From: Caldithrix sp.
GTDB taxonomy: Bacteria; KSB1; UBA2214; DYKH01
Direction of reading: 5' to 3'
Assembly: GCA_020722685.1 (NCBI GenBank)
Contig: DYKH01000001.1
Location: forward strand, 1 to 64,000
DNA: 64,000 nucleotides
The notes under the pieces: model-generated
Database searches by the model: none
What the model was told of the DNA's origin: nothing
Seen by the model: only the letters and a program-made list of their open reading frames with translations
In this document: piece after piece, positions 1 through 9,461 of the stretch
How positions within the stretch are numbered: the stretch's first letter is position 1
Layout of the letters: each line of letters begins with the position of its first letter
Translations under genes and position numbers: made by a program

Positions 1-158
1 GATAATTTTACTACGCTACGCGCCTTCTGCGCGTTTGCGATCACGCCTGCCCAACCTAATAATAGCTGCCTATGTGGCCATGGATGATCTTTGTGAGCGA
101 GCAAAACTTAAGCAAATGCCCCGTTTTAGTCAAGTCAAATCTGTCGAAGGAAGGATAT

Positions 159-629
159 TCATAGGATTTCAGCAACACGATAGGTCACGGTTCCCGCGGG
201 GACTTTGATTTCTACAATGTCATTGACAGCCCTGCCGACCAAAGCCTTGCCGACCGGCGAATCCACGGAGATCGCTTCCAAGTCGTCCGAGTGGAACTCG
301 GCTGTGGGCACCAACTCATAGATGGTTTCCTCCTGCGTCTTTTGATCGATCAGTTTCACCCTGCTGCCAACGTGGACTTGATCCGAATTCAACATGTCGT
401 CATGCATGATTCTGGAGCGAGAGAGGGTTTCTTCCAAGCGGGCGATTTTGCGCTCGATCAACGCCTGCTTTTCCTTGGCAGCCGCATATTCGGCGTTCTC
501 ACTCAGGTCTCCATGTTCTCGTGCTGCAGCAATTTCTTTCACTACCTTTAGCCGTTCTTCGCGCTTGAGATAGTTTAGTTCCGATGTGAGTTTTCCGTGC
601 TGTTCCTTCGAAAGGTATAGTGGTTTCAT
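159..629 (-). CDS. greA: Transcription elongation factor GreA
   Basis: GreA binds the secondary channel of RNA polymerase and stimulates cleavage of the 3' end of backtracked transcripts. The 156-residue length is standard for the family. The N-terminal half is the antiparallel coiled coil; its tip carries the acidic pair D41 and E44 within 'HGDLSENAEY', the residues that coordinate the catalytic magnesium. The C-terminal half is the FKBP-like domain, with the family-typical 'SPVGKALVGR' segment near residue 124. The ATG at 629 has a GAGG ribosome-binding site about 8 bases upstream. It is monocistronic on the minus strand, with a hairpin terminator further upstream that would isolate it from minus-strand read-through. 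I consider the identity secure. Confidence 0.97.
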   Translation of the reverse strand: MKPLYLSKEQHGKLTSELNYLKREERLKVVKEIAAAREHGDLSENAEYAAAKEKQALIERKIARLEETLSRSRIMHDDMLNSDQVHVGSRVKLIDQKTQEETIYELVPTAEFHSDDLEAISVDSPVGKALVGRAVNDIVEIKVPAGTVTYRVAEIL

Positions 630-723
630 AAACCGACCTCTGCATTAGGTGAGGGTGTAATGCCTTTTGCTGTGCGAAAGACATGCGGAAACTGGACAGA
701 TGTTTGTCGAAATCAAGTTCGTT

Positions 724-778
724 AAAAAACGCAAACCGAATCGGCAGGGTTCTTGTTAGTACCGATTCGGTTTGCGTT
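724..778 (-). terminator. Perfect 17-bp inverted repeat with minus-strand U-tract
   Basis: Arms at 728-744 and 762-778 are exact reverse complements, with a 17-base loop. On the minus strand the hairpin is followed by a run of six T (complement of 724-729), the layout of an intrinsic terminator. No minus-strand gene is visible upstream of it, so it either protects greA from antisense transcription or ends an unrecognised short RNA. Confidence 0.65.
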
Positions 779-1007
779 GGGCAAAGCTAAGAAAAAATGC
801 TTTACTTGTCAAGCGAAATTTCCGGAAAGTGTCAAAACCGATTTTCTGCGATAGGGATGGAGTATTCTGCTTTTTGTACCGAATAATCAGTGTGGCCGGC
901 AGTCCAGCTCATGCAGCGGGCGATTGGGGTAAATGGATGATAGCCAAAACGAATCAGACATCCTGCCGCCCTGTAGTCGAGCTTTTGCTGCCGAATGAAA
1001 AAAGTCC

Positions 1008-1036
1008 TTGACAAATATCGCAATAAACACTATTAT
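1008..1036 (+). promoter_or_regulatory. Sigma-70-type promoter
   Basis: TTGACA at 1008-1013, a 17-base spacer and TATTAT at 1031-1036. It faces the gene at 1206 and implies a 5' leader of about 160 bases. Confidence 0.75.
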
Positions 1037-1205
1037 TTCAGCGACGAAATTTCCTCACCTACTCGTGGCTTATCGGGGAGATGGGAGTACTTTCTGCAAC
1101 AGTTCTTTTTGGGATTCACTCAAATGAAATTTTCCCTACATCACCATTTCAGTCCTTCCAAAAAAGTGTCAATTCGAACTCTTAAATCAGCTTAATGGTC
1201 ATGCC

Positions 1206-1916
1206 ATGAAAAAAATGATATCGCGTTATTACGGATTGATATTTCTCCTGTTCTTAGTCCCTTCGTCTTCATTCGCCCAATTCCCCTCCAAAGTCTCCAA
1301 CGTTTCCTTTTTGGCCGGAGGCAACATCCCGGTCATGGGTATGCGACAATGGTTCGAGATGACTCCTTCCATCGGCGCCAATGTAGGGATGCTTCTTGAG
1401 GATGATCGGCGAATTGAGATTGAATACTACTATTCTCATTTTGTAAACGGAAGCATCGAGGAAAAAACCTTCTTTTGGCCAGTCGATAGAAAGTATTATT
1501 CAAGCCCGGATGCAAATGCGCATCTGGTTATGCATACATTTCTGATTGATTTCCTTTTTCCATATCAGCGGCATCACTTCTTTGCTAAAGAGATTCTGTC
1601 TTATTTCTCCATCTGCTCTGGCTTTTATGACTACACCTACCGCGTGCGGGGGTTGGTTTATCCCGGACAAAGCACAAAGCCCATCGATCTCTCGTTTCAT
1701 CTTCCGGCTATAGAAGAAAGACATGTGGCATTGGGAGTCAATTTGGGCATCGGCTCGGAATTGCGCCTCAGCCACCGGCTAAAAATTGATTTGCACGTTC
1801 GTTATAATCTCATCTTGGGCGGAACCCGACCGTTCGAGGATTGGGGCATTAAAGAGGCTTTCCCGCTGCAAATGTTTGATGTGGGAACCGGATTGAAGTA
1901 CTTTTTCAACTTTTGA
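1206..1916 (+). CDS. Predicted outer-membrane beta-barrel protein (OmpW/porin-like fold), function unknown
   Basis: A 236-residue protein with a signal peptide (positive start 'MKKMISRYYG', hydrophobic stretch, 'SSSFAQ' cleavage region near residue 25). The rest alternates short amphipathic strands rich in Tyr, Phe and Gly, and it ends in 'GLKYFFNF', a terminal aromatic signature typical of outer-membrane barrels recognised by BamA. The length fits an eight-stranded barrel. I do not recognise a specific family. It stands alone between a strong promoter (1008-1036) and a hairpin terminator (1937-1970), so it is probably transcribed as a single gene. The barrel call rests on composition and the C-terminal Phe, not on a motif. 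Confidence 0.65.
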   Translation: MKKMISRYYGLIFLLFLVPSSSFAQFPSKVSNVSFLAGGNIPVMGMRQWFEMTPSIGANVGMLLEDDRRIEIEYYYSHFVNGSIEEKTFFWPVDRKYYSSPDANAHLVMHTFLIDFLFPYQRHHFFAKEILSYFSICSGFYDYTYRVRGLVYPGQSTKPIDLSFHLPAIEERHVALGVNLGIGSELRLSHRLKIDLHVRYNLILGGTRPFEDWGIKEAFPLQMFDVGTGLKYFFNF

Positions 1917-1936
1917 CGAACTGCCAAAACCAACGT

Positions 1937-1970
1937 AACCTGTGAGGTTTTAGAAACCTCACAGGTTTAT
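1937..1970 (+). terminator. Hairpin terminator / dispersed AACCTGTGAGG element
   Basis: 14-bp arms (1937-1950 and 1954-1967) are exact inverted copies with a 3-base loop, followed by a short T-rich run. It lies 20 bases after the stop at 1916. A half copy of the same word occurs at 19688-19702, so it may be a mobile or dispersed element used as a terminator. Confidence 0.6.
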
Positions 1971-2010
1971 TGCTTCCCCGCACCCGAACGTTTCATCTTG
2001 TGACTGACCT

Positions 2011-3171
2011 TTGAAAAAGAACGTAATCCTAACCCTCGTGCTGTGCGGCCTCTTTCTCGTGATCATCTGGGAAAAGGCCTCCACTTTTTCGCTTATCGTG
2101 GCGGCGCCTTATTTTCTACTGCTCTATTTCGGACTTTTCACCATTGGCGTTCCCAAGGTCGGCGGTCTTCTGAATGCGTGGATCGGGAAGGACGTCCGCA
2201 GGATTATCCACTTCCCTTTGCTTTTGGTAGCTTTGCTTTACGGCTATATCCTTATGGGTGGCGGCAATCCGCTCAAGGGTACCGCATTGTTGATGCCTTT
2301 TCTGATTTTCTTTCCAACGCTTTATTTTCTTCCCCAGTATTCCCAGCGTAGGCCGATCGGCTGGTATGATTTCCTTGGCATTCTTCTGTACTTCATTCCT
2401 CTGACCTTGGTCGAGCTGAATGTCAATACGCATCTGCCTTTCGAAGACGGGGGATTTGATTCCGTGAGCCGTACCATAATGATTCTTGCGGTCGTTTATG
2501 CGACAGTTGTAATCCGGCAGATCGATATCGGATTTGAGGTAGTTTTCAAGCTCTCCTATCTCAGGACCGCCATCTTGATGTGGCTTTTATTCTTTGGAAT
2601 TATTCTGGCAATCGGCTTTTACCAAGGATTCGTCAAGTATGTGGGATACGGCCCCGTGACTTTCGCCGGATGTACCGGCAATGTACGAACGTTCTTGGCA
2701 TCTTTCTTTCACACCGCTCTTTTCGAAGAGTTGTTCTTTCGTGGCCTATTGCAAAATATGCTGGAAAAGCGAATTCGGCAAACTGGTAATTGGAAAAGGT
2801 TCTTGCTTTATGGGGCCGTCAGTCTGGCGATTCTATCCGTAGCGGCCGGCTATACCTTAAAAGGCTCGCTGCGGTGGAGTCCTTTGGCCATGACGGCTCT
2901 ACTTTTGATTGCGGCCTACTTTCTCGAGTCAAAGCAAAAAGCAGTCATAGGAACCTATGCGTCCCTTGCCATTATCAGCATCCTGTTTGGTTTGGCGCAT
3001 CATCACGTCGGCTCCAGCTTGTATCTGGCATTGGCGTCGTTGGCCGGGTGGTTCTACGGTTATGTCTATCTGAAGACGCACAATGTCTTTTATGCTGCAC
3101 TCATACATGCACTGGTGGGCAATTCCACTATGATTTTCGGCCTAGAGTTGATCAAGCCGGCCATGTCTTAG
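2011..3171 (+). CDS. CPBP-family intramembrane metalloprotease
   Basis: A 386-residue polytopic membrane protein of the CPBP (Abi/Rce1-like) family, whose members are intramembrane glutamate/metal-type proteases or maturation factors. The three diagnostic motifs are present: EExxxR at about residues 239-244 ('FEELFFRGLL'), a His motif near residue 329 ('FGLAHHH') and the last motif H366 with N371 ('HALVGNS'). About eight to ten hydrophobic segments cover the length; the N-terminal half is an extra membrane region outside the conserved domain. It begins with TTG at 2011. The substrate is unknown, and neighbours on both sides are outer-membrane proteins. Confidence 0.85.
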   Translation: MKKNVILTLVLCGLFLVIIWEKASTFSLIVAAPYFLLLYFGLFTIGVPKVGGLLNAWIGKDVRRIIHFPLLLVALLYGYILMGGGNPLKGTALLMPFLIFFPTLYFLPQYSQRRPIGWYDFLGILLYFIPLTLVELNVNTHLPFEDGGFDSVSRTIMILAVVYATVVIRQIDIGFEVVFKLSYLRTAILMWLLFFGIILAIGFYQGFVKYVGYGPVTFAGCTGNVRTFLASFFHTALFEELFFRGLLQNMLEKRIRQTGNWKRFLLYGAVSLAILSVAAGYTLKGSLRWSPLAMTALLLIAAYFLESKQKAVIGTYASLAIISILFGLAHHHVGSSLYLALASLAGWFYGYVYLKTHNVFYAALIHALVGNSTMIFGLELIKPAMS

Positions 3172-3299
3172 TTATCGTTTGAGGACGTTTTCTAAATACT
3201 TCACCTAATGATGCACTGCCTTTCTGGCGGCGCGGGATGACCCGCAAAAGTAGCCTTCGCAGCATCTGAACATTCAGGTTTCTAATTCAAGGATTCCGT

Positions 3300-6200
3300 A
3301 TGTCGAGCAAGAATCATCCTATTCCTATACAAGAAAGAATATCTCGCCGTCTTTACACGATGGGTTTTGGCGGGGCATTGGCTTTGGCCATTCTCCTTCT
3401 CCTGCATAGCGATAGCATGGCTGGAATATATGGCAAAGTAACCGGCAAAGTGACGGATACCGCCGGCAATGCGCTTCCGGGCGTCAACGTCGTTATCAAT
3501 GGTATTCAGCGCGGAGCGGTTACCAACGTCCAGGGGAGATACGATATTCTCTCCGTTCCGCCCGGCGAGTATTCCGTCACGGCTTCGATGATTGGCTACA
3601 AAAGGCTCATCAAAGAAAACGTCGTTGTGTCCGCGGATTTTACCACCCAGGTCAGCTTCAAGCTGGAAGAATCGGTCATTACCGGCGAAGAGGTGGTGGT
3701 GAAGGCCGAGCGTCCTCTGGTCGCAAAAGATCGAACTTACAGCGAGTACCACGTCCGCTCGCAGGAGATAGAGCGATTGGCGGGCGTGGCTTCCGTAGGG
3801 GAAGTCATTTCCCTGCAACCCGGTATGGATATTTACGGCCAGGGCAGCATTCGTGGCTCCGACATGTCAAATCTGGCGGCCGACGTAGTCTTTTACGTGG
3901 ACGGCATCCGCGTGGTGTCTACGGACGGCTTGAGTTTCAACAACTTTTTAGGCGTGCAAAAATACTCGGTAGAATCCATCAACATCCTGACCGGTGGGCT
4001 CTCCGCTGAATATGGCAATGCCCAAGGAGGTATCGTCAACATTATTACGAAGGAGGGATCGAACCAGTACCGACTGTGGCTGGAGTACGGCGTTACGCCT
4101 CCCGGCAAAAAGCATTGGGGAGTGAATTATTATGACAGCCCCATCCATCGCGGGCACATGCAGTGGGACGATCCAACTTGGGTCAACGAGGTGGATTCTC
4201 TGACCGGCCAGAAAATTCATCAGCGCACCGATTACACCGACAAGTGGAGCCAGTATTTGCAGGCCAACATTTCCGGCCCGCTCTTCTTAAAGGGATTGTC
4301 CTTTTTCTTGAGCTCGGAATGGCAAAAGTCCGCCTCCGGAGGCATTGGGCCGGAGTTTTACAGCAACAAGCCTTTTTCGATTCCGCAAAGCCGGCTAAAA
4401 CTGAGCTATAATGTGACGCCCTCCTTCAAGCTAAGAATCGGCGGAGCCTATGATGCCGGCGAAAGCTGGAACTACGGTACCGAGCAAGGCGGCATCAAGG
4501 GACTGGGCGACAGAGGCAGGGACATTTTCTTGCCAATGCATACTTCCTCAGCCGGCAAAACTCTGTCTCAAAATTATACCACCTATATTTCCGCCACCCA
4601 TTTGCTGACCCCAAAGCTGAATTACGAGCTGAATCTCTCCTGGAGCGGCTTTAAGCAAACCGCCAAGGACATACCTGATTCGACCACCAATCCTCGATAT
4701 GATGCGGCCGGTTGGTTCTACCTCGGTCGCTCGGTGGTTAATTATTCTGAAGGTGAACGGAATCGATTGGGCCTCAAACTCGATCTTTCTTACCAAGCTT
4801 TCAACAATCATTTTCTCAAGACCGGGGTGGATTTGACGCGCTACGAGACCTGGTCCACCGACATCTACGATTTCCCAGAGTATCGCAGCGTTCTGTACCT
4901 CGGCAAGAATCATCAAATCGGCAAGTCGCTCACGCCTTTGCAGGCGGCTTTTTACGTACAGGACAAGATGGAATTCGAGGGTCTGGTGGTCAATGCCGGC
5001 GTCCGCATGGATTATTTCAATGCCGACTATGAGTATCCGGCCACGATTGCTTTGGCGGCTTCCGATTACATGTACAACACTTTTTCCCGCTTCGATTATG
5101 ATGAGCTGCGCAAGAGGGGCCTGCTTCGCAAAGCCAAGCCACAGACCGTTTGGGCGCCGCGCTTAGGCGTCGCGCATCCCATCACCGAGCGGGCGACTTT
5201 GCATTTCTTCTATGGGCACATCTACCAGTTGCCGAGTTTCTACACTTTATTCGGGGAGCACTGGGTCAATAAAGACGGAACGAACGACATTGACTTAAAC
5301 AAAAACGGCCAGTTTGATGCAGCCGAAATCTACAATCAGCTTAACGAGGCGGACTTTTTTGGCAATCCCACTTTGGGATATGAAAAGACCATCAATTTCG
5401 AGCTGGGCGCCGATCTGAACTTTGCCCAGAATTATCTGCTCAACGCAACGACCTATTACAAAAGCTCCAGCAATCAGGTCACCCATCCCGGCCAAGTGCA
5501 CATTCATTGGTGGGATCCGGTCAACCAAATGTTCGATTTCGATTTTACCCAGCAGGCTGCCAACGGCATTCACGAAGACATTCTCGGCTTTGAGGTGCGT
5601 TTGCAGAAACGGTTCAGCAACTTCTTAGCTTTTGACATCGCCTACAACTTGCAGTGGGCAACCGAAGGTCGAGCCGGCATCGGCAGCCGCTTTTTCGTAC
5701 CCGATTCGAATTATGTCGCCAATGACAACTTTTGGACGAAATACGACGTCGATCCGGAGACCGGCAAAGAAGTACCGACGGACCTTTGGTTCAAGACCAT
5801 GGTTGCCGGCAAAGCGAATCTGTTCCTCGACTCGTTGCGGGCTTTGGGAATGGAGATGCAGCAATTGGAGAACACTGGCATTTGGTACGTCGACTTTTGG
5901 GGGTCGGCGCCGGAGGAACCGAAACCGGGACGTGACATTCGCTCGACTGCCAAGGCCCAACTCTATATCAGCACGCCACCCAAATACGGTCCGCTTGGAC
6001 TGTTGGGAGGCATAAACGTCAGCTTCATCTATCGTCAAGCTACCGGCACACCTTTTCTGTATTCTCCTTTGGGGAAGAAGGCGGAATGGAGGTATTCTCC
6101 GCTCTATTATCGCATCGATCTGACATTGGACAAAACTTTCGGCAATTTCTACGGGCTACTGCCGACGTTTTATCTGGACATTCGTAATCTTTTCAATCAA

Positions 6201-6356
6201 AAGCTGGTGACCACCACCAGCAGCGACTATATCCGTTGGGGACTGAGTCAGCCGCGACCAGACAACGAAGAATATCTCCTTTACGGTGATTTCACACAAC
6301 ACAGTTACGCCGGCAGTCCAAGATACATTAGAATGGGAATTCGGCTTAGCATGTAA
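3300..6356 (+). CDS. TonB-dependent receptor with N-terminal carboxypeptidase-regulatory-like domain
   Basis: A 1018-residue outer-membrane receptor that imports a ligand using energy passed from TonB. It has a membrane-targeting leader (about residues 20-42), a carboxypeptidase-regulatory-like beta-sandwich ('GKVTDTAGNALPGVNVVING', about 48-125), a plug domain (about 140-250, with 'GGLSAEYGNAQGGIVNIITK') and a long 22-strand-type barrel ending in 'RYIRMGIRLSM'. This is the architecture of SusC/OAR-type receptors, but no SusD follows. An extracellular loop contains a canonical 12-residue EF-hand-like calcium loop starting at D665. An AAGGA ribosome-binding site precedes the ATG. The next gene, 32 bases downstream, encodes a large exported protein and is probably co-transcribed. 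The ligand cannot be inferred. Confidence 0.93.
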   Translation: MSSKNHPIPIQERISRRLYTMGFGGALALAILLLLHSDSMAGIYGKVTGKVTDTAGNALPGVNVVINGIQRGAVTNVQGRYDILSVPPGEYSVTASMIGYKRLIKENVVVSADFTTQVSFKLEESVITGEEVVVKAERPLVAKDRTYSEYHVRSQEIERLAGVASVGEVISLQPGMDIYGQGSIRGSDMSNLAADVVFYVDGIRVVSTDGLSFNNFLGVQKYSVESINILTGGLSAEYGNAQGGIVNIITKEGSNQYRLWLEYGVTPPGKKHWGVNYYDSPIHRGHMQWDDPTWVNEVDSLTGQKIHQRTDYTDKWSQYLQANISGPLFLKGLSFFLSSEWQKSASGGIGPEFYSNKPFSIPQSRLKLSYNVTPSFKLRIGGAYDAGESWNYGTEQGGIKGLGDRGRDIFLPMHTSSAGKTLSQNYTTYISATHLLTPKLNYELNLSWSGFKQTAKDIPDSTTNPRYDAAGWFYLGRSVVNYSEGERNRLGLKLDLSYQAFNNHFLKTGVDLTRYETWSTDIYDFPEYRSVLYLGKNHQIGKSLTPLQAAFYVQDKMEFEGLVVNAGVRMDYFNADYEYPATIALAASDYMYNTFSRFDYDELRKRGLLRKAKPQTVWAPRLGVAHPITERATLHFFYGHIYQLPSFYTLFGEHWVNKDGTNDIDLNKNGQFDAAEIYNQLNEADFFGNPTLGYEKTINFELGADLNFAQNYLLNATTYYKSSSNQVTHPGQVHIHWWDPVNQMFDFDFTQQAANGIHEDILGFEVRLQKRFSNFLAFDIAYNLQWATEGRAGIGSRFFVPDSNYVANDNFWTKYDVDPETGKEVPTDLWFKTMVAGKANLFLDSLRALGMEMQQLENTGIWYVDFWGSAPEEPKPGRDIRSTAKAQLYISTPPKYGPLGLLGGINVSFIYRQATGTPFLYSPLGKKAEWRYSPLYYRIDLTLDKTFGNFYGLLPTFYLDIRNLFNQKLVTTTSSDYIRWGLSQPRPDNEEYLLYGDFTQHSYAGSPRYIRMGIRLSM

Positions 6357-6388
6357 GGAACGGCACAACTTTAGGGAAATACCTGGCT

Positions 6389-8695
6389 ATGAAATTCATC
6401 AAAATGCTCAAACTGTGGATCCTTTGCTGGGGAATCGGCAGCTTTTTACTCGCGGGAATCGCGTATGCACAGAAAGAAATCATGACCCGGCATAATCCCC
6501 GGCATCTAACGCGCGGAAAGCTCTGGGCCACTTACCGGAACAACGGCCTGCAAGGAGGAGCCAACATCGACGGCGCCGACGGCCAGAATCAAGAAGGCCT
6601 GGAGTATCCCGGCAACGTTGGCCGGGAATTACACGATTTCGTCGAGTACTGGCTGGATGTCGCCGCAGTGGTTACCGGCGCGCCGAATATTCTCGAGGTG
6701 CCCAACGCTACCCGGGCCAATAACTCCCGCAGCGAAGGCATTTGGGTTTTGGGAGTCATCGGCAGCGATACATTGGTTTCCTACACCGGCCCGCGAGATT
6801 TCACGCCGGACATTCGCACGCTCAGCTATGACATTCGGAACAGTCCGGAAAAAGACCTCGGTAATAACGTGGGGGTCAACGCCGCCCGCAGCAACTATTC
6901 GCCGTATCATAATACCATCCAGCAAGAGCCGGTGGAAATCCACAATTATTTGTACAACCATTACATTCCCAACGATCAGGAGGCCGAAGAGCTCATCATC
7001 TCCCAATGGACGAACAAGCTGAACATCCGCGTCACCCGCAAGGCCCGCGCTTGGAGCTACCAGGACTATGACGATTTTATTTTGGTGGAGCTCATTTTCG
7101 AGAACACCGGCTCCAAACCGGTGAACGACGCCTATTTTGCTTTCATGAATTGCTTCAGCGTTTCACTGTGCGGCCATACCTGGGGAAGCGGTGCTGGCAT
7201 GAACTGGCCGGATTGGCGTACCAACCAAGATCCGGCACAGGATGATGTTTACAGGTACACGCAAGCGGCCAATTACCAGCCGGACTTGTCCGGTCATGCG
7301 GAATTCCGCCAAGTGAAGCTTTCTTATCAGCGAGACGGTGATTGGTTCGGGACCAGTTGGGACGATACCGGAGAGCCTTATAAATCACAATTCGCCTCCA
7401 GAGGCAAGAACGAATCGCAGGGACAATTAGAAGACCAGCTTCTTTCCGCTGCTTATATCGGCATGGGCCCTGTCGATTACGCGCCTCCGTTCATCAGCGA
7501 TAACAATGCCTATGTAGCTCCCCGTATTTCCGATCAGCCTTACGCCGTCAAATGGTGGGCCAACAAATATGTCAAGTCGGAAGAGATCAATGAACCTTCG
7601 CGTCAGCGCCATACCGATCGCGTCATGTACCGCATGTTGACTGATATCAGCAGTGGTGCCGTGGATGAGAATCCGGAGGAACCCAAGCTGGTGACCCACG
7701 CCCACGTTTATGGCCCTTACGATCTTAATCCCGGCGAAAAAGCAAAGATTGTGGTCGCATTCGTGGCCGGCTCCGCGGCTTCCATTTTGGGGATGGATGA
7801 GTTCAGCTATGCGCGCTCGGCCAATGCGCAGGAAAAAATGTTTCTGGGCGAGCAGTCGATTTTTGAGCACTATGAACGAGCCAAGTTCGCCTACCAAAAC
7901 GGATACGATCTGCCTGACGCCCCGCCGGATGTGGATTTTCAGCTGAGCTTCAACGATCTGGGTCAGAATCGCCTAACTTGGTCTGATTCGACCGATGCCC
8001 AGGCCGATCCCGACTATGTTGGGGATGAGGCGCAGGACATTCGCGCTTATCGTGTCTATCGCTCGCAGCCGCCTTCTTTCAATTGGCACATCGGGCCTTG
8101 GGTGTTTGTGGCGGAAATTCCGGTCAAAGATGCCAACGTCTACGATACGGCCACCCGAACCTATACCTTTGACGATCCCGGCTCTTATTCCGGATTCAAT
8201 TATTACTACAGCGTCCGTGCAGTGGATTCGGGACATCAGCATTGGTATGACAACAGTGGCATCGATCATGGCCCCATTCCACCGCTGGAGGGCGGTTACA
8301 GTGCCCCGGAGCAGAAGAACATGATTGCGGTGACCCCCTTTCAAAAGTCGCTACCCAAGTACGACGCCTTTAGCGAACCCATACGAGTGGTTCCTAACCC
8401 TTACCGATTGGATTTCAGCGATCCGGATCACATGTACCCGGATGCTGCGGACCCGCTGAAGATCCGTTTTATCAATCTGCCGCGCCATTGCATGATTCGC
8501 ATCTTTTCCGCTTCCGGCGACATGGTTTACGAAAAGGAGCAAATCTCGACCACTTCCGCCGAAACCGCCTGGCGGCATGAGGCTTTGATGGTCACCGGCG
8601 AAGTGGTCAGCGGCATCTATTTTTGGGTAGTCGAATCATTAATGGAAGAGAGCAAAGGCAAGATTCAGACCGGGACGTTGTTGATTGTGAAGTGA
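6389..8695 (+). CDS. Large exported protein with C-terminal FlgD-like/type IX sorting domain
   Basis: A 768-residue protein with a signal peptide (hydrophobic core about residues 9-25, 'AGIAYAQ' cleavage region). The body matches no catalytic family I know; it has a fibronectin-type III-like segment at about 520-625 ('RLTWSDSTDAQ...DIRAYRVYRS...YSVRAVDSG'). The C-terminus (about 665-768) has the pattern of a FlgD-Ig/type A sorting domain: 'VVPNPYRLDF', a central 'MIRIFSASGDMVYE' strand and 'SGIYFWVVES'. It starts 32 bases after the TonB-dependent receptor and is followed two genes later by a PorV-like protein, a combination that suggests an envelope partner of the receptor. Partnership is inference from position only. 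Confidence 0.75.
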   Translation: MKFIKMLKLWILCWGIGSFLLAGIAYAQKEIMTRHNPRHLTRGKLWATYRNNGLQGGANIDGADGQNQEGLEYPGNVGRELHDFVEYWLDVAAVVTGAPNILEVPNATRANNSRSEGIWVLGVIGSDTLVSYTGPRDFTPDIRTLSYDIRNSPEKDLGNNVGVNAARSNYSPYHNTIQQEPVEIHNYLYNHYIPNDQEAEELIISQWTNKLNIRVTRKARAWSYQDYDDFILVELIFENTGSKPVNDAYFAFMNCFSVSLCGHTWGSGAGMNWPDWRTNQDPAQDDVYRYTQAANYQPDLSGHAEFRQVKLSYQRDGDWFGTSWDDTGEPYKSQFASRGKNESQGQLEDQLLSAAYIGMGPVDYAPPFISDNNAYVAPRISDQPYAVKWWANKYVKSEEINEPSRQRHTDRVMYRMLTDISSGAVDENPEEPKLVTHAHVYGPYDLNPGEKAKIVVAFVAGSAASILGMDEFSYARSANAQEKMFLGEQSIFEHYERAKFAYQNGYDLPDAPPDVDFQLSFNDLGQNRLTWSDSTDAQADPDYVGDEAQDIRAYRVYRSQPPSFNWHIGPWVFVAEIPVKDANVYDTATRTYTFDDPGSYSGFNYYYSVRAVDSGHQHWYDNSGIDHGPIPPLEGGYSAPEQKNMIAVTPFQKSLPKYDAFSEPIRVVPNPYRLDFSDPDHMYPDAADPLKIRFINLPRHCMIRIFSASGDMVYEKEQISTTSAETAWRHEALMVTGEVVSGIYFWVVESLMEESKGKIQTGTLLIVK

Positions 8696-8771
8696 GATCG
8701 TTTTTTGCGGGAATCAACTCACGCTGCTTGAATTGGGCAGAGTCAGGAAAAAGAGATTAGGTTACCTTGCA

Positions 8772-8791
8772 GTGTGGGATTCTATCGCACC
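8772..8791. repeat. Short dispersed hairpin repeat, copy 1
   Basis: 'GTGTGGGATTCTATCGCACC': an imperfect palindrome related to copies at 9337-9360, 31236-31262 and 31639-31661. Confidence 0.45.
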
Positions 8792-8922
8792 ATTTTCTTG
8801 CGATCAAGTTTGGATTTGACATCAAAATGTCAGTGAGTGAAGATTCGCCCCTTGCTCTCTGCGGTGAGTCGTGCTGAAAGGTTGAGCCTCGGGCCGGTAA
8901 CCCAGAAGTAGGAAACAAAATT

Positions 8923-9315
8923 ATGGGTCTCGAAGACAAGTATCTCGACGTTCTGCAGAACATCGAGTTCGCCATCATCGGTGTTTATCGAAAGCACGGC
9001 GATCTTACCGACCATGACGCGATGGACGCCCTTGATGCGCTGATCGGTCACTATCGAGCTGAATTACGAGGATTGGTGCCAAGGGAATCTCATCTTAAAG
9101 GGAATGCCGAAACCGTCTTTCGGCAAACGCAAGATATCTGCGAATGGCGCCTTGGCCGTTCGAACACGCTATTCGGGGTGGAGCAGCCCTCCCCGCGAAT
9201 GACGCTGGACAAGATCGTGGCTTGCTTGAGAAAGATTCGTGGGTCAGTCGAGTTCTGGAATGGCGAGGGCGGACGCCAAGGGTATTTGCGGTATGTGAGT
9301 CAGTTTATGACGTGA
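8923..9315 (+). CDS. Conserved hypothetical protein, 130 residues
   Basis: A compact, mostly alpha-helical soluble protein that begins 'MGLEDKYLDVLQNIEFAI' and has no signal peptide or membrane segment. The start resembles small uncharacterised proteins scattered through several bacterial phyla, with an N-terminal four-helix region and a mid-protein 'CEWRLGRSN' segment at about residues 71-79. I know no function for these. It stands alone between two copies of a short hairpin repeat (8772-8791 and 9337-9360). The balanced amino-acid composition supports it as a real gene. Confidence 0.65.
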   Translation: MGLEDKYLDVLQNIEFAIIGVYRKHGDLTDHDAMDALDALIGHYRAELRGLVPRESHLKGNAETVFRQTQDICEWRLGRSNTLFGVEQPSPRMTLDKIVACLRKIRGSVEFWNGEGGRQGYLRYVSQFMT

Positions 9316-9336
9316 TCCAACGCCATACGGAGGTTT

Positions 9337-9360
9337 CGGGTGGGATTCCATGCATCCACC
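9337..9360. repeat. Short dispersed hairpin repeat, copy 2
   Basis: Core 'GGGTGGGATTCCATGCATCC', same family as 8772-8791. Confidence 0.45.
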
Positions 9361-9406
9361 TGCGCTCGAATCGACCCTAATTCGTTCCAGAAATTGCAGT
9401 AGTACT

Positions 9407-9461
9407 TCAATCAATCTTAATCTCAATCGTAATCGTAATCTTAATCGTAATCCTACTCGTA
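9407..9461. repeat. Imperfect hexanucleotide tandem repeat (AATCGT/AATCTT)
   Basis: About nine consecutive six-base units of the type AATCKT, read on the minus strand as alternating Leu-Arg codons. It lies in the untranslated gap between the genes at 8923 and 9578. Such arrays are length-variable by slippage; no coding role is apparent. Confidence 0.75.

Larger units (their letters stand above)
630..1205. other. Intergenic region between divergent greA and the gene at 1206
   Basis: No convincing gene. It holds a perfect long hairpin (724-778) and a strong plus-strand promoter (1008-1036). Short open frames here have no family features and biased composition. Confidence 0.6.

Noticed and set aside
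772..1011. 79-codon plus-strand frame upstream of the promoter at 1008
   Set aside because: No ribosome-binding site or family pattern; starts inside the hairpin and ends in the promoter.
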